DNA of 53,803 nt, taken from the NCBI GenBank assembly GCA_018650445.1, contig JABIFX010000031.1:1-53803 (forward strand), in the 5' to 3' direction. Made by a program: the position numbers and the translations under genes. The stretch comes from Fidelibacterota bacterium. Its GTDB lineage: Bacteria; Fidelibacterota; UBA8477; JABMPR01. The notes beneath the pieces were generated by a model, which ran no database searches, was not told the DNA's origin, and saw only the letters and a list, made by a program, of their open reading frames with translations. Positions 42,054 through 51,902 of the stretch are shown piece after piece (position 1 is the first letter of the stretch; each line of letters opens with the position of its first letter).

Positions 42054-43190
42054 ATGATAACTCAAGAGCAATTCAGATCATACTTTGACGTAGTCGGGCA
42101 ACGTCTGTTTTTCAACCATGCTGCCTATAGTCCTATTTCGCGCCCCGTTGTGAATGCCATAAATGGATTTTTTGAGCATCGTCAGATGGGAAATCCGCTT
42201 TCCTGGAATATTGCAGTGGATCATATGGAGGGTCTTAGATCTAACTATGGGAAACTGATTGGGGCACCTGCAGAGCGGATTGCTCACATGGTGAATACCG
42301 TTTCAGGTATCAATGTGCTGGCCAATGGGCTGGATTGGAAATCAGGCGATCATATCCTGCTCTATGTGGATGAATTTCCAGCCAATGTGATGCCCTTCCT
42401 GAATTTGAAAGATAGAGGTGTAGAAGTTGAATTCATTACTGCCCCAGATGGTAGAGTTACCCCAGAACTATTTGAAGCAGCTCTGAAACCCCAGACCAAA
42501 CTTATTTCAATCAGCAGTGTTCAATATTTAACTGGTTTTCGGGCAGACTTAAAGATTCTCTCAGAGTTGTGTCATTCCAGGAATATTATTTTCTCTGTTG
42601 ATGCTATCCAATCTGTGGGTGTCGTCCCCACAGATGTCACCTCTTTGGGAATTGATTTTATGGCAGTTGGTGGACATAAATGGATGATGTCTCCCCTGGG
42701 CACGGGTTTCCTCTATGTCACCGAAGCTCTCCAAGCACGACTAAAATTAGTCCATCGGGGCTATATGGGTCACGTTAATCCTATGGATTTCGGAAATTTT
42801 GAACAGGAGCTCACCCCTGATGCGAGACGCTTCGAACTTGGTGCTTTTAATGCCTCTGGAATCGTCGGAGCAGAAAAGGCTACAGGATTACTATTGGAAT
42901 GTGGAGTTGAAAATATTTTTCGCCATGTCCGCAAGCTAATCAGTCAATTTGAGTGGGGTTTAAAGGAACTGCCCTATCGAATCATGTACGAATTCGAAGC
43001 AGATGAGCAGAGTAATATCTGCATGTTCACCCATACTGAGGTTTCAAGAAATGAGTCTATTTTTCAAGAACTTTCTGATTCTGGAGTAAATATTTCATTG
43101 AGAGGGGGAGGTTTACGATTTGCACCACACTATTACAATACTCAAGGGGAAATTGAGCAGTTCCTATTACATTTGTTAAGATTGAAGTAA
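42054..43190 (+). CDS. Class V aminotransferase (NifS/CsdA-like fold)
   Basis: A 378-residue PLP enzyme of the class V fold. The Schiff-base Lys is K209 in GGHKWMMSPLGTGF, preceded by VDAIQSVGVVPTDVTSLGID with the PLP-contacting Asp and Gln. NTVSGINVLANGL near residue 80 binds phosphate. Catalytic loop Cys residues of true cysteine desulfurases are not obvious, so a selenocysteine-lyase-like or isopenicillin-epimerase-like member is as likely. AAGGA precedes ATG 42054. A longer reading frame exists to the left, but it overlaps the lipoprotein and is not family-like. Confidence 0.88.
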   Translation: MITQEQFRSYFDVVGQRLFFNHAAYSPISRPVVNAINGFFEHRQMGNPLSWNIAVDHMEGLRSNYGKLIGAPAERIAHMVNTVSGINVLANGLDWKSGDHILLYVDEFPANVMPFLNLKDRGVEVEFITAPDGRVTPELFEAALKPQTKLISISSVQYLTGFRADLKILSELCHSRNIIFSVDAIQSVGVVPTDVTSLGIDFMAVGGHKWMMSPLGTGFLYVTEALQARLKLVHRGYMGHVNPMDFGNFEQELTPDARRFELGAFNASGIVGAEKATGLLLECGVENIFRHVRKLISQFEWGLKELPYRIMYEFEADEQSNICMFTHTEVSRNESIFQELSDSGVNISLRGGGLRFAPHYYNTQGEIEQFLLHLLRLK

Positions 43191-43277
43191 TTCCAAGCTG
43201 ATATGTATGAGAGCACGAGCCAATAAATTGTGCTTAAATGCAAATTAATACGCTGTAGAAAGACAAGGAGCATAGCC

Positions 43278-44753
43278 ATGCGAAATAGTCGTGGAAATTA
43301 CATTGTATTTACTCTGGGTGTTCTTTTCGTACTCTGCGCTTGTTCTCAACAAGATGCAGCTGAAATATCGACTGCGAAAATTCCTTTGTCCACCGAGTCA
43401 AATGTGGCGATAAACGAATACGAACAGGGGCTTAGCTATGCCAATAGCGTGCAGATAACAAAAGCGGTTCCACATTTTCAATTGGCGCTTGATGTTGACC
43501 CAGAATTTGCAATGGCTTGGCTCAACCTGGCTTTTGTTTCCCCCGGTACACAACTTTTTCTAGCTGCGATGGACTCAGCCCGAAAATATGCACCACAAGC
43601 CAGCGAAGGCGAACAACTTATAATTAAAGCTGCCAAGTACGGTTTTGAGGGTAACAATATCAATCAATTATCTACGCTCCAGGACCTTGAAAAGCTATAC
43701 CCTGGTGATGAACGGACCCATCTACTGATGGGGAACTATTACTTTGGGCTTCAGCAATATCAACTTGCCATTAAATCATATACAAAGGGCACTCAAATCA
43801 ATAATGCGCTAGCTATTTTACATAATCAATTAGGCTACTCGCAAAGGGCTTTAGGTAATTATGGTGAAGCTGAAAAGGCCTTTAAATTTTACATTAAGCT
43901 CAATTCCGCAAACCCTAATGCCTACGATTCATACGCTGAACTTCTCATGGAAATGGGAAGATTCAATGAATCCATCGAATATTATGCTCTCGCCCTAAAA
44001 AGGGACCCAACGTTTATAGCAAGTTATATAGGCATTGCCTGTAATTATGGATTTTTGGGAAAGCAGGAAAAAGCACGTAATCAGCTAAAAAATTTAAAGA
44101 GTGTTGCTCAGAACGAGATTGACACACGCCGAGCTATTTTTGCAGAGACTTTGACCTACGTTTGTGAAGGGAATTTGGTCAGGGCGGTAGAGTCGATGCG
44201 ATCCAATTTAAAGATTGCCGAGGAACTTGAGGATGCTGGCAATATTGCAAATGATTTAGTAACTCTTGGAAATCTATACCTGGAACTTCATCAACCTGAA
44301 ACGGCCCTGGGACTGTTTAACCAAGCCATGCAGGTCATTAATCAGTCTACTTTGCCACAAGCAATCAAAGTCAATGCTCAGGCAACGCACTTATTCAATG
44401 TTTCTGTGGTGCATGCAGAGAAAAATGAATATGAAAAGGCTAAAGAAACTGCAGTGCTGTTTGCTCAACAAGTGGGTCTCAGGAAAAACCCCATCCAGAT
44501 GAAGCTCATTTCCCAGCTGAATGGGATAATATCCTTACAGGAGGGGGAGTACCAAACGGCCATCGAAGAATTTCAAAAAGCCAGTCAACTCAATCCGTAT
44601 AATCTTTTTAGAATAGGACAGGCTTATGCAGGACTTGGAGAAAAAGAAAAAGAGGCTAATTACAAATTGCAAGCTGAAGAATTAAATATCTTGAACAGCA
44701 TGAATCAGGCAATCGTTTTGAGCAAAACGAAGTTCTCCAAGAATCCCTCTTAA
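43278..44753 (+). CDS. TPR-repeat lipoprotein
   Basis: A 491-residue lipoprotein (signal about 1-21, lipobox before C in LFVLCAC). At least seven tetratricopeptide-like units are visible (for example AVPHFQLALDVDPEFAMAW, QLAIKSYTKGTQINNALA, ESIEYYALALKRDPTFIA, and one near the C-terminus). TPR domains are protein-protein interaction scaffolds. Its partner is not evident. AAGGAG lies seven bases before ATG 43278. Its stop overlaps that of the convergent hemolysin III gene by three bases. Confidence 0.85.
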   Translation: MRNSRGNYIVFTLGVLFVLCACSQQDAAEISTAKIPLSTESNVAINEYEQGLSYANSVQITKAVPHFQLALDVDPEFAMAWLNLAFVSPGTQLFLAAMDSARKYAPQASEGEQLIIKAAKYGFEGNNINQLSTLQDLEKLYPGDERTHLLMGNYYFGLQQYQLAIKSYTKGTQINNALAILHNQLGYSQRALGNYGEAEKAFKFYIKLNSANPNAYDSYAELLMEMGRFNESIEYYALALKRDPTFIASYIGIACNYGFLGKQEKARNQLKNLKSVAQNEIDTRRAIFAETLTYVCEGNLVRAVESMRSNLKIAEELEDAGNIANDLVTLGNLYLELHQPETALGLFNQAMQVINQSTLPQAIKVNAQATHLFNVSVVHAEKNEYEKAKETAVLFAQQVGLRKNPIQMKLISQLNGIISLQEGEYQTAIEEFQKASQLNPYNLFRIGQAYAGLGEKEKEANYKLQAEELNILNSMNQAIVLSKTKFSKNPS

Positions 44754-45391
44754 GCCACCGGGGCAATATGGAAAAATACTGCAAAGAAATGGAACAGACT
44801 ACCAGTTAAAACAAATCCATGCCAGATGGCATGATTGTAGGGCAACTTTTCCCAAGCGTAGAAAATAACCCCCAGAGAATAAGCCAGACCCCCCGCCACT
44901 AACCATGCCAGACCTGCCATGGGCAGCGCTGCCAGCAATGGTTTAATGGCAATAATGACGACCCATCCCATGAGAAGATAAAATATTGTACTGAGAATAT
45001 CGTATTTAGGGCCGAAAATAAGTTTGAACGTGATTCCCATTATTGCCAACCCCCAGATTGTGCCGAATAAACTCCAGCCCCAGGGTCCTCTCAAAGTGAC
45101 CAACAAAAATGGAGTGTAAGTACCGGCAATCAGCAAATAAATAGCTGAATGATCGAATATGCGCAATATTTCTTTTATACGTGGTGAACGGAAACCATGG
45201 TAGAGCGTGGATGCCAGGTACAACAGGATTAAGGAAGCACCATAAATACTGAAACTAACTACTTGCCAGGCATTCCCATAAAGGGCAGCTCTGACGACCA
45301 GCAGGACGAGTCCTGTGATGCTGAAGCCAACACCTATACCATGGGTAATGGTGTTAGCTAGCTCCTCATAGTCAGCCCGTGATCGACTCAC
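44750..45391 (-). CDS. Hemolysin III / PAQR family membrane protein
   Basis: A 213-residue protein with seven transmembrane helices and the PAQR zinc-hydrolase motifs: an N-terminal ITHGIG, central TLYHGFRS and FDHSAIYLLIAGTYTPF, and a C-terminal NHAIWHGFVL His pair. The GTG start forms a GTGA overlap with the end of the M20 peptidase gene. Despite the name, family members are thought to be membrane receptors or ceramidase-like hydrolases rather than cytolysins. Confidence 0.93.
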   Translation of the reverse strand: MSRSRADYEELANTITHGIGVGFSITGLVLLVVRAALYGNAWQVVSFSIYGASLILLYLASTLYHGFRSPRIKEILRIFDHSAIYLLIAGTYTPFLLVTLRGPWGWSLFGTIWGLAIMGITFKLIFGPKYDILSTIFYLLMGWVVIIAIKPLLAALPMAGLAWLVAGGLAYSLGVIFYAWEKLPYNHAIWHGFVLTGSLFHFFAVFFHIAPVA

Positions 45392-46758
45392 TTTAGATTC
45401 CCAATTTCTTCAAAGAAATAGACAATACTTTCTATACCCTTATGGAAGTTATAGAGACTGAAGTTTTCATTGGGGGCGTGGGCATTTTGATCAGGGAGAC
45501 CATATCCCATGAGAAGTACGGGTGCCTTGATAATATCCGCGAATACTTTCACAATGGGTATTGAACCCCCTTCACGTAGAAAATCTACTTCTTTCCCAAA
45601 TGCCTTTTTCAGGGCTCGTACACCGGCTTGAAGTCCAGGATTGTCCAGATCAGTTACATATCCAAAGCCGCCATGCATGGCTTCAATTTCGGCTTCCATG
45701 CTTTCTGGAATAAGAGATTTGACATAGGCGATGAATTTATCGGCAATATCCTCTGGATCCTGATCTGCTACAAGACGCATAGATACTTTGGCATGAGCCT
45801 CAGCTGGGATAACAGTTTTAGCTCCTTCACCCTGGAACCCACCCCAGATACCATTGATATCAAATGTGGGGCGTGCCCAAAGCCGTTCCAAATCATCGTA
45901 ACCCGCTTCACCAAACAGAGCAGGAGCATTAATGCTATCAGCAAAATCTTTTGCACTGAACGGTAGATTGCTGAGTTTGTCATGCTCGTTCTCAGTAATC
46001 GGTAACACATCATCGTAGAATCCCGGGATAAGGATACGTCCTTCATCGTCTTTCATCTGGGCCAGAATTTCAACCAGAGCATTGATGGGATTCTTCACCA
46101 GACCACCAAAGGAACCGGAATGAAGATCTGTAGATGTCCCTCGCAGGTTTACCTGGAGGTAAGCCAGGCCACGCAGGCCATAGGTGATTCCAGGATACCC
46201 TTCTCTAAACATCGGAGTATCAGAGATGACAACATAGTCGGCAGCCAACATTTTCTCATGTTCCGTGATGAAGCCTTCTAGATGGGCGGAGCCAACTTCC
46301 TCCTCACCTTCGAATACTAATTTAACATTTACAGGAAGCGTACCCTGGGTTGACAGCCACGCTTCAATTGCTTTGAGGTGAATATATATCTGCCCCTTAT
46401 CGTCAGCAGATCCACGGGCGAAAATTTTACCATCTTTTATGACGGGTTCAAAGGGTGGTGAGCTCCACAACTCCACCGGATCAACAGGCTGGACATCGTA
46501 ATGCCCATAAATGAGGAGAGTAGGTGCTCCAGGTGCACCAAGCCATTCAGAATAAACGACTGGATGTCCATCAGTTTCATAGATATTCACCTCATCCATA
46601 CCGATGCTGCGCATTTCCTTTTTCAGTAGCTCAGCCATATCGCGCATATCTGCAATATTATCAGGGTTTGAACTAATGCTGGGAATCTTGAGAATATCAA
46701 TCAATTCCTGTTCATACCTGTTATGGTGCTGTCTTAAAAAGTCCAGTGTTTTTTTCAT
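45388..46758 (-). CDS. M20-family dipeptidase
   Basis: A 456-residue metallopeptidase. The active-site set includes YGHYDVQPVDP (first zinc His/Asp), RGSADDKGQ (bridging Asp), a catalytic Glu pair in EGEEEVGS, and HAPNENF (C-terminal His). It is a cytoplasmic dipeptidase by family, acting on peptides from the neighbouring M3 and M1 enzymes. ATG 46758 has AGGA upstream. It is co-directional with the M3 peptidase gene (three-base gap) and the hemolysin III gene. Confidence 0.95.
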   Translation of the reverse strand: MKKTLDFLRQHHNRYEQELIDILKIPSISSNPDNIADMRDMAELLKKEMRSIGMDEVNIYETDGHPVVYSEWLGAPGAPTLLIYGHYDVQPVDPVELWSSPPFEPVIKDGKIFARGSADDKGQIYIHLKAIEAWLSTQGTLPVNVKLVFEGEEEVGSAHLEGFITEHEKMLAADYVVISDTPMFREGYPGITYGLRGLAYLQVNLRGTSTDLHSGSFGGLVKNPINALVEILAQMKDDEGRILIPGFYDDVLPITENEHDKLSNLPFSAKDFADSINAPALFGEAGYDDLERLWARPTFDINGIWGGFQGEGAKTVIPAEAHAKVSMRLVADQDPEDIADKFIAYVKSLIPESMEAEIEAMHGGFGYVTDLDNPGLQAGVRALKKAFGKEVDFLREGGSIPIVKVFADIIKAPVLLMGYGLPDQNAHAPNENFSLYNFHKGIESIVYFFEEIGNLK

Positions 46759-46761
46759 ATT

Positions 46762-48468
46762 TTAGTCCTGTAGATCATTCAATTCTTGTTGTACAAATGC
46801 CACCAGTTCTTTCAGGGTTTCCGCTGAAAAATCGAACTTGATGCCCATGGCTTCCCAGACCTCAGGCAAAGGTTTGGAACTGCCAAGGCTTAATCCTTTG
46901 ATATAACCTTCCAAGGCAGCTTCTGGATTTTGTTTGTAGAGTCGATACACCTGGAGAGCTCCCAATTGGGCTATTCCATATTCAACATAATAAAAAGGCA
47001 TTCCAAAGATATGGAGTTGACGCTGCCAGCCATTGCGTCTGAAGTGATCATAGCCATCCCATTTAACCAGACCGGAAGTGAAACGACCATTCAATTCGTC
47101 AAAATATGCATCGCGTTCTTCAGACGTATGATTGGGGTTTAAATACACCCAATGCTGGAATGCATCTACTGTAGCACACCAGGGAAAAAATGAGATGATG
47201 CCCTCGAGGTGTTCGCGACGCGCTCTGATATGATCCTTTTGGTTATAAAATTTGCTCCATAATTCTGCAGTTAATAACTCCATACTCATGGATGCGGTTT
47301 CGGCCATTTCGGAGGGGGGGTCGCGATAGTGAATCATGGGCTCGTCATTGGTGAGGAAGGTATGCATGGCATGTCCTCCTTCGTGGCACATGGTAACGAC
47401 ATCACGATGGGTACCTGCAGCATTCATAAAAATAAAAGGCATGCCTGTCGTTTCCAGACCATAATTGTAGCCACCTGGGGCTTTGCCCTTCCGGGATTCA
47501 AGATCAAACAAGTCCGCAGCCTTCATAGCTTTAAGATTTTCACCAAATTTTGGATGAATTTCACTAAAAATATTCACGGCATGTTCTAGTAACTCTGTGC
47601 CCGTTTTGAAGGGTTTCAATGCCTCCTGGCCTTCGGGCTCACCAGCTCCGTCCCAGGGACGATAATCATCTTTTGCCAGCCCCAGTTTATCACGATGAGA
47701 TTCCCCAATCTTTTTAGCGAGAGGAACAATATGTTCCTCTATGGCATTCTGGAAATCGACGGCATCTTGAGGTGTATAGTCAAAACGTTGGTGTTGATCA
47801 TGACTGAAATCGCGATAATTGTCATACCCTGCATTTTTTGCAGTTTGAACCCTCAGTTTTAACATGTCATCATAAATTCGGTCTGCTTCTTCTTTGACGG
47901 AATACCGTTTCTCACTAATGGCCAACCAGGCTTCCTGGCGAATAGCTCGGTCAGAGGATTGTAATCTGACAGAAGCTTTGGGCATGGGCATTTCTTCACC
48001 ATCTAAAGTGACGGTGAGTCCGCCGGTGAGCTGATCGTACTGAGTACTTAGCTTTGAAATTTCTGCTGATAACTCGACGTTTTCTTCGCGGAATAGTTCA
48101 AGTTCACGTCGCAGCTTTTTCTTAAGCTGACCGAAACGTGCGTCTGGTAAATCAGAAAAAGAGGGATGATTCACGATCATTTTCTCTACGACATTGGCGG
48201 CTTTTTCTAATTCAGGAGAGATTTTTGTAGCAAATAGTTCGTGTCGATCCAGGTATTCCTGGTTGGTGGTTTCCCGGGACATGTTGATATATGACCAGGC
48301 ATTCTGCTCGTGAAAAACACTCAAGGTTTCGCTGTAGTGCAGGATCAGTTGGCCTAAAGCCTCACTGTCGTTAACCTTGCTGCTGATGAGAGAATCGAAA
48401 TAGGGCTTCAAATCTTCCCAGGAATTGATTGTCAGGTCTGTTGGAATAAAATTAGTTGGCTGATACAT
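46762..48468 (-). CDS. M3-family oligoendopeptidase F-type
   Basis: A 568-residue zinc endopeptidase with the M3 motif H362-E-G-G-H366 in CHEGGHAMHTFL, and ETASMSMELL (third ligand Glu) about 25 residues later. The length matches PepF. The start is ATG 48468, because GAGGAG is six bases upstream. An in-frame codon at 48540 would add 24 residues not seen in the family. M3 and M20 peptidases in one transcript suggest intracellular degradation of oligopeptides. Confidence 0.94.
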   Translation of the reverse strand: MYQPTNFIPTDLTINSWEDLKPYFDSLISSKVNDSEALGQLILHYSETLSVFHEQNAWSYINMSRETTNQEYLDRHELFATKISPELEKAANVVEKMIVNHPSFSDLPDARFGQLKKKLRRELELFREENVELSAEISKLSTQYDQLTGGLTVTLDGEEMPMPKASVRLQSSDRAIRQEAWLAISEKRYSVKEEADRIYDDMLKLRVQTAKNAGYDNYRDFSHDQHQRFDYTPQDAVDFQNAIEEHIVPLAKKIGESHRDKLGLAKDDYRPWDGAGEPEGQEALKPFKTGTELLEHAVNIFSEIHPKFGENLKAMKAADLFDLESRKGKAPGGYNYGLETTGMPFIFMNAAGTHRDVVTMCHEGGHAMHTFLTNDEPMIHYRDPPSEMAETASMSMELLTAELWSKFYNQKDHIRARREHLEGIISFFPWCATVDAFQHWVYLNPNHTSEERDAYFDELNGRFTSGLVKWDGYDHFRRNGWQRQLHIFGMPFYYVEYGIAQLGALQVYRLYKQNPEAALEGYIKGLSLGSSKPLPEVWEAMGIKFDFSAETLKELVAFVQQELNDLQD

Positions 48469-48660
48469 ATCTGGCTCCTCATTGCGAAATCGTTCAAACT
48501 GTGGGCATGTTACACGTGTCCCTCCCTGAAGCAAGGGCATTTTCTATGCCAATAAGTAGAGAGTGAGGTTGAGCTCAGCAATATCTCACTTTGGTGAGCG
48601 TAATTATTGATTAACATGCTAGCGACGGGGTCCTGTCAAACATTAGAGGAGTTTGTGTAC

Positions 48661-49704
48661 ATGGAAAAAATCGAGAAAAAACTCAGTTTCCTAGATCGAT
48701 ATCTAACGCTGTGGATACTCCTGTTCATGGCAGGTGGTGTCATGGCTGGATATACCCTGCCTGGTTTAAGTGAATTCTGGAATAGTATGCAGTCGGGTAC
48801 CACCAACATTCCCATTGCCATCGGTCTAATTATTATGATGTATCCACCCCTGGCCAAGGTTCGCTATGAACGTCTCGGAAGTCTATTCAAAGATATTCCC
48901 GTATTAAGTTTCTCACTGATTTTAAATTGGATAATTGGCCCTTTACTCATGTTTGTCTTGGCCATCACATTCCTCCAGGGATATCCCCATTATATGACGG
49001 GATTGATTTTGATTGGTCTGGCACGTTGTATTGCCATGGTGATTGTCTGGAGTGACTTGGCTGGAGGGGATAGAGAGTACACTGCTGGGTTGGTTGCTCT
49101 CAATTCAATCTTTCAGATTCTTTTCTTCTCATTGTTTGCTTATCTCTATTTGACCGTCTTTCCTGGCTGGTTTGGCTTTGAACTGGAAGCTGCCAGTATA
49201 TCCATGCTGGATATTGCCAAAAGCGTGGGCATCTATCTGGGGATTCCTTTTTTTGCTGGCCTCATGTCACGTCTGGTCCTCATGCGGATAAAAGGGGAGC
49301 TATGGTATAACAAAAAATTTATCAAGACCATCAGCCCACTCACATTGGTGGCCTTACTATTTACGATCTTCGTCATGTTTTCTCTCAAGGGTGAACTCAT
49401 TGTAGAAATCCCGCTTGATGTTTTAAGAATTGCTCTCCCCTTGGTCATTTATTTTCTGATCATGTTTTTTCTATCTTTCTACCTCGGTAGAAGGATTAGC
49501 AATTCATATGAGAAAGTGACTTCCCTGGCTTTTACGGCTGCCAGCAATAATTTTGAGTTGGCGATTGCAGTCGCAGTAGCCGTATTTGGAATCAACTCAG
49601 GGGAAGCCTTTGCCGCAGTTATTGGACCGCTGGTTGAGGTTCCTGTTCTCATAGCTCTGGTGAATGTCTCGCTGCGCTTCAAGTCTTCGTTTAAAACGAC
49701 CTAG
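48661..49704 (+). CDS. acr3: Acr3/ArsB-type arsenite efflux-like permease
   Basis: A 347-residue permease with about ten transmembrane helices. The [18 protein letters not shown] segment carries the conserved Cys of Acr3 proteins, and the last third has [21 protein letters not shown] 48661 is preceded by AGAGGAG nine bases upstream. Acr3 exports arsenite by proton exchange. No arsR, arsC or arsenical resistance partner is adjacent, so an antimonite or unrelated anion role cannot be excluded. Confidence 0.88.
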   Translation: MEKIEKKLSFLDRYLTLWILLFMAGGVMAGYTLPGLSEFWNSMQSGTTNIPIAIGLIIMMYPPLAKVRYERLGSLFKDIPVLSFSLILNWIIGPLLMFVLAITFLQGYPHYMTGLILIGLARCIAMVIVWSDLAGGDREYTAGLVALNSIFQILFFSLFAYLYLTVFPGWFGFELEAASISMLDIAKSVGIYLGIPFFAGLMSRLVLMRIKGELWYNKKFIKTISPLTLVALLFTIFVMFSLKGELIVEIPLDVLRIALPLVIYFLIMFFLSFYLGRRISNSYEKVTSLAFTAASNNFELAIAVAVAVFGINSGEAFAAVIGPLVEVPVLIALVNVSLRFKSSFKTT

Positions 49705-49727
49705 TTATTGATATTGAAAGGATCTCC

Positions 49728-50570
49728 ATGCAGATAGGTGCCTATAAATTAACATCCCTTGTGACATCCACATTTGCCCTTGATGGGGGAGCCATGTTCG
49801 GTGTCGTTCCAAAAACCCTGTGGTCAAAACAAGTTGAAGTGGATGATTTAAATCGCATTGATATGGTGACGCGAACCTTGTTATTAGAGTCCAAGGATAG
49901 AAAAATTCTCATTGACACAGGTAATGGAGATAAATGGAAACCGCGCCTGAAGGAAATCTTCAGGATTGAACTGGATCCATATATCTTACCTCTGAGTCTG
50001 GCTAGCCATGGTGTCAGCGTGGACGACATTACGGATGTTATTTGTACCCATCTACATTTTGATCATGTTGGTGGAAATACCAAATTGGAAGATGGAAAAG
50101 TGGTTCCAGTCTTCCCAAATGCAAAGTATTGGGTCCAATCTGAAAATTGGAAATTGGCCAATACGCCATCCGAGAAGGATCGCGCTAGTTACTTAGCGGA
50201 AAACTGGGCGGTTTTGGCTGAAAATGGCATGCTTCAGATATTGAATTCAGAGCGCGAATTATTTGATGATATCAAGCTGGAAATAGTACATGGGCACACG
50301 CTGGGTCAACAGTTACCGATTATTTCAGATGGTACATCAACCCTCATATATGGTGCTGACCTTTTCCCCATGAAGGCTCATATTCCCATTCCCTGGGTTA
50401 TGGCTTATGACAATGAACCCATGCGCAGTATTGCCGAGAAAAAGCGGATTTTACCTGATCTCCTGGAAAAAGATGCCATCATATTTTTTGAACATGATCC
50501 CAGAACCATTGCTTGCAAATTGACGTCATCCGAAAAGGGCATCTTCGGCGGTGTGGACATTGCTATTTAA
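49728..50570 (+). CDS. MBL-fold metallo-hydrolase
   Basis: A 280-residue metallo-beta-lactamase-fold enzyme with the THLHFDHVGGN zinc motif (HxHxDH), a second-ligand His in VHGHTLGQQ, an Asp in GADLFP and a late His in FFEHDP. Many relatives hydrolyse quorum lactones, lactamates or thioesters; nothing in the sequence picks one. AAGGA lies five bases before ATG 49728. It precedes queG by ten bases. Confidence 0.92.
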   Translation: MQIGAYKLTSLVTSTFALDGGAMFGVVPKTLWSKQVEVDDLNRIDMVTRTLLLESKDRKILIDTGNGDKWKPRLKEIFRIELDPYILPLSLASHGVSVDDITDVICTHLHFDHVGGNTKLEDGKVVPVFPNAKYWVQSENWKLANTPSEKDRASYLAENWAVLAENGMLQILNSERELFDDIKLEIVHGHTLGQQLPIISDGTSTLIYGADLFPMKAHIPIPWVMAYDNEPMRSIAEKKRILPDLLEKDAIIFFEHDPRTIACKLTSSEKGIFGGVDIAI

Positions 50571-50580
50571 GTGATTTATC

Positions 50581-51528
50581 ATGCTAAAATATGATGATCT
50601 TCAGCAATTCGGTTCCAAACTAGGAATCCATAAGCTCGGAGTCGCTGCTGTTGATAGCATTGTCTCAGAGCGGTTAAATGGATGGCTCAATCGCGGCTAT
50701 CATGGAAATATGTCTTATATGGAACGGCATCAGGAGAAACGACTGAATCCAGGTGAGCTCTTGTCAGGGGCACACTCCATCATTTCTATTTTTGTGAATT
50801 ATCATCAGGATGATAAGCTGTCCGAGTTGGATGGAGTTATTTCCAAATATGCCAGGAGTGTGGATTACCACACTGTATTGAAAGATATGCTGCATGAACT
50901 GGCAGATTATTTACATGCAGAACAGGCATCGGGCCTCACTCGGAAACAGAGAGCTCAAATATATCGGGTATTTGTTGACTCTGCACCAGTCATGGAAAAG
51001 CATTGGGCAACTGTTGCTGGTATTGGATGGCAGGGGAAGCACAGCAATATCATTACCAGAAAGTATGGCAGTTGGGGCTTTTTAGGGGAAATCATTACAG
51101 TCGAGGAATTTGATCACTACAGCCTGGAGGTTCCTGATTTATGCGGAACGTGTACGGCTTGTATTGATGCCTGTCCAACCCAGGCCATTACCGAACCCTA
51201 TGTTGTAGATGGCTCAAAATGCATTTCCTATGCTACTATCGAGCTTGATGCTGAGATGCCCATTCCTGATGATATAAAAGCGAATATGGACGAATGGATT
51301 TTTGGTTGCGACATATGTCAGGATGTATGTCCCTGGAATCGTTTTGCAAAACCATCAGACGTTCAAGCATTTTTACCCATAGAGGATTTGAGAAGTGAGG
51401 GAGTTCCAGATTTTGGTGTGATGGATGACGATACGTTTAAAAATATATTTGGGTCTACCCCTCTGGACCGGCCTGGTTTGAAGGGTTTAAAACGTAATCA
51501 GGCCGTCAGGCATCAATCGACGAAATAA
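50581..51528 (+). CDS. queG: Epoxyqueuosine reductase QueG
   Basis: A 315-residue cobalamin/Fe-S enzyme that reduces epoxyqueuosine to queuosine at the tRNA wobble base. Cluster motifs are CGTCTACIDACPTQAI and CDICQDVCPW. The N-terminal SDR-unrelated domain shows the family block HGNMSYMERHQEKRLNPGEL. The protein is slightly shorter than E. coli QueG (379). The end (last 23 bp) overlaps the convergent small carbonic-anhydrase-like gene. No other queuosine gene lies in the window. Confidence 0.94.
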   Translation: MLKYDDLQQFGSKLGIHKLGVAAVDSIVSERLNGWLNRGYHGNMSYMERHQEKRLNPGELLSGAHSIISIFVNYHQDDKLSELDGVISKYARSVDYHTVLKDMLHELADYLHAEQASGLTRKQRAQIYRVFVDSAPVMEKHWATVAGIGWQGKHSNIITRKYGSWGFLGEIITVEEFDHYSLEVPDLCGTCTACIDACPTQAITEPYVVDGSKCISYATIELDAEMPIPDDIKANMDEWIFGCDICQDVCPWNRFAKPSDVQAFLPIEDLRSEGVPDFGVMDDDTFKNIFGSTPLDRPGLKGLKRNQAVRHQSTK

Positions 51529-51892
51529 GCTCAACTTTCCAGTTTTCATCTACCCATAACATAAGAATGGTCATACAAAGATTCCAGGTTGCCATAATCT
51601 TGGCTGCCTGCTCAAGTTGATCCATATGCTTCTCTTTGGAGACCGGATTGCCGGCACAGTCGTGGTGGGCTACCAGGGCAATTTGTTTGGAATGATGTTT
51701 ATCCCTTGATACCAGAATCCGTTTAAGAATGAGACGTGAGGCAGTTGCTGTGGAAGCCATAATCCTGTCAGGACCAGCTTCTGTGATGACGTCAATATAC
51801 GTAGCGCCGGTGTAGGTTTTCATCCACTCATTTACCGGGTCTTGGACGCGACCATCCATGCAATTAATGACAGCTGCAAACTTGGGCTTCAT
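51506..51892 (-). CDS. Small beta-carbonic-anhydrase-like protein
   Basis: A 128-residue protein with the beta-carbonic-anhydrase zinc motifs: CMDGR near the N-terminus (CxDxR) and HHDC (HxxC) in the middle. It is much shorter than a typical beta-CA (about 200). AAGGA precedes ATG 51892. Such minimal proteins may not hydrate CO2; the activity needs the full active-site region, which cannot be verified here. The convergent overlap with queG is 23 bp. Confidence 0.8.
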   Translation of the reverse strand: MKPKFAAVINCMDGRVQDPVNEWMKTYTGATYIDVITEAGPDRIMASTATASRLILKRILVSRDKHHSKQIALVAHHDCAGNPVSKEKHMDQLEQAAKIMATWNLCMTILMLWVDENWKVELISSIDA

Positions 51893-51902
51893 TGGTTTTT
51901 CC

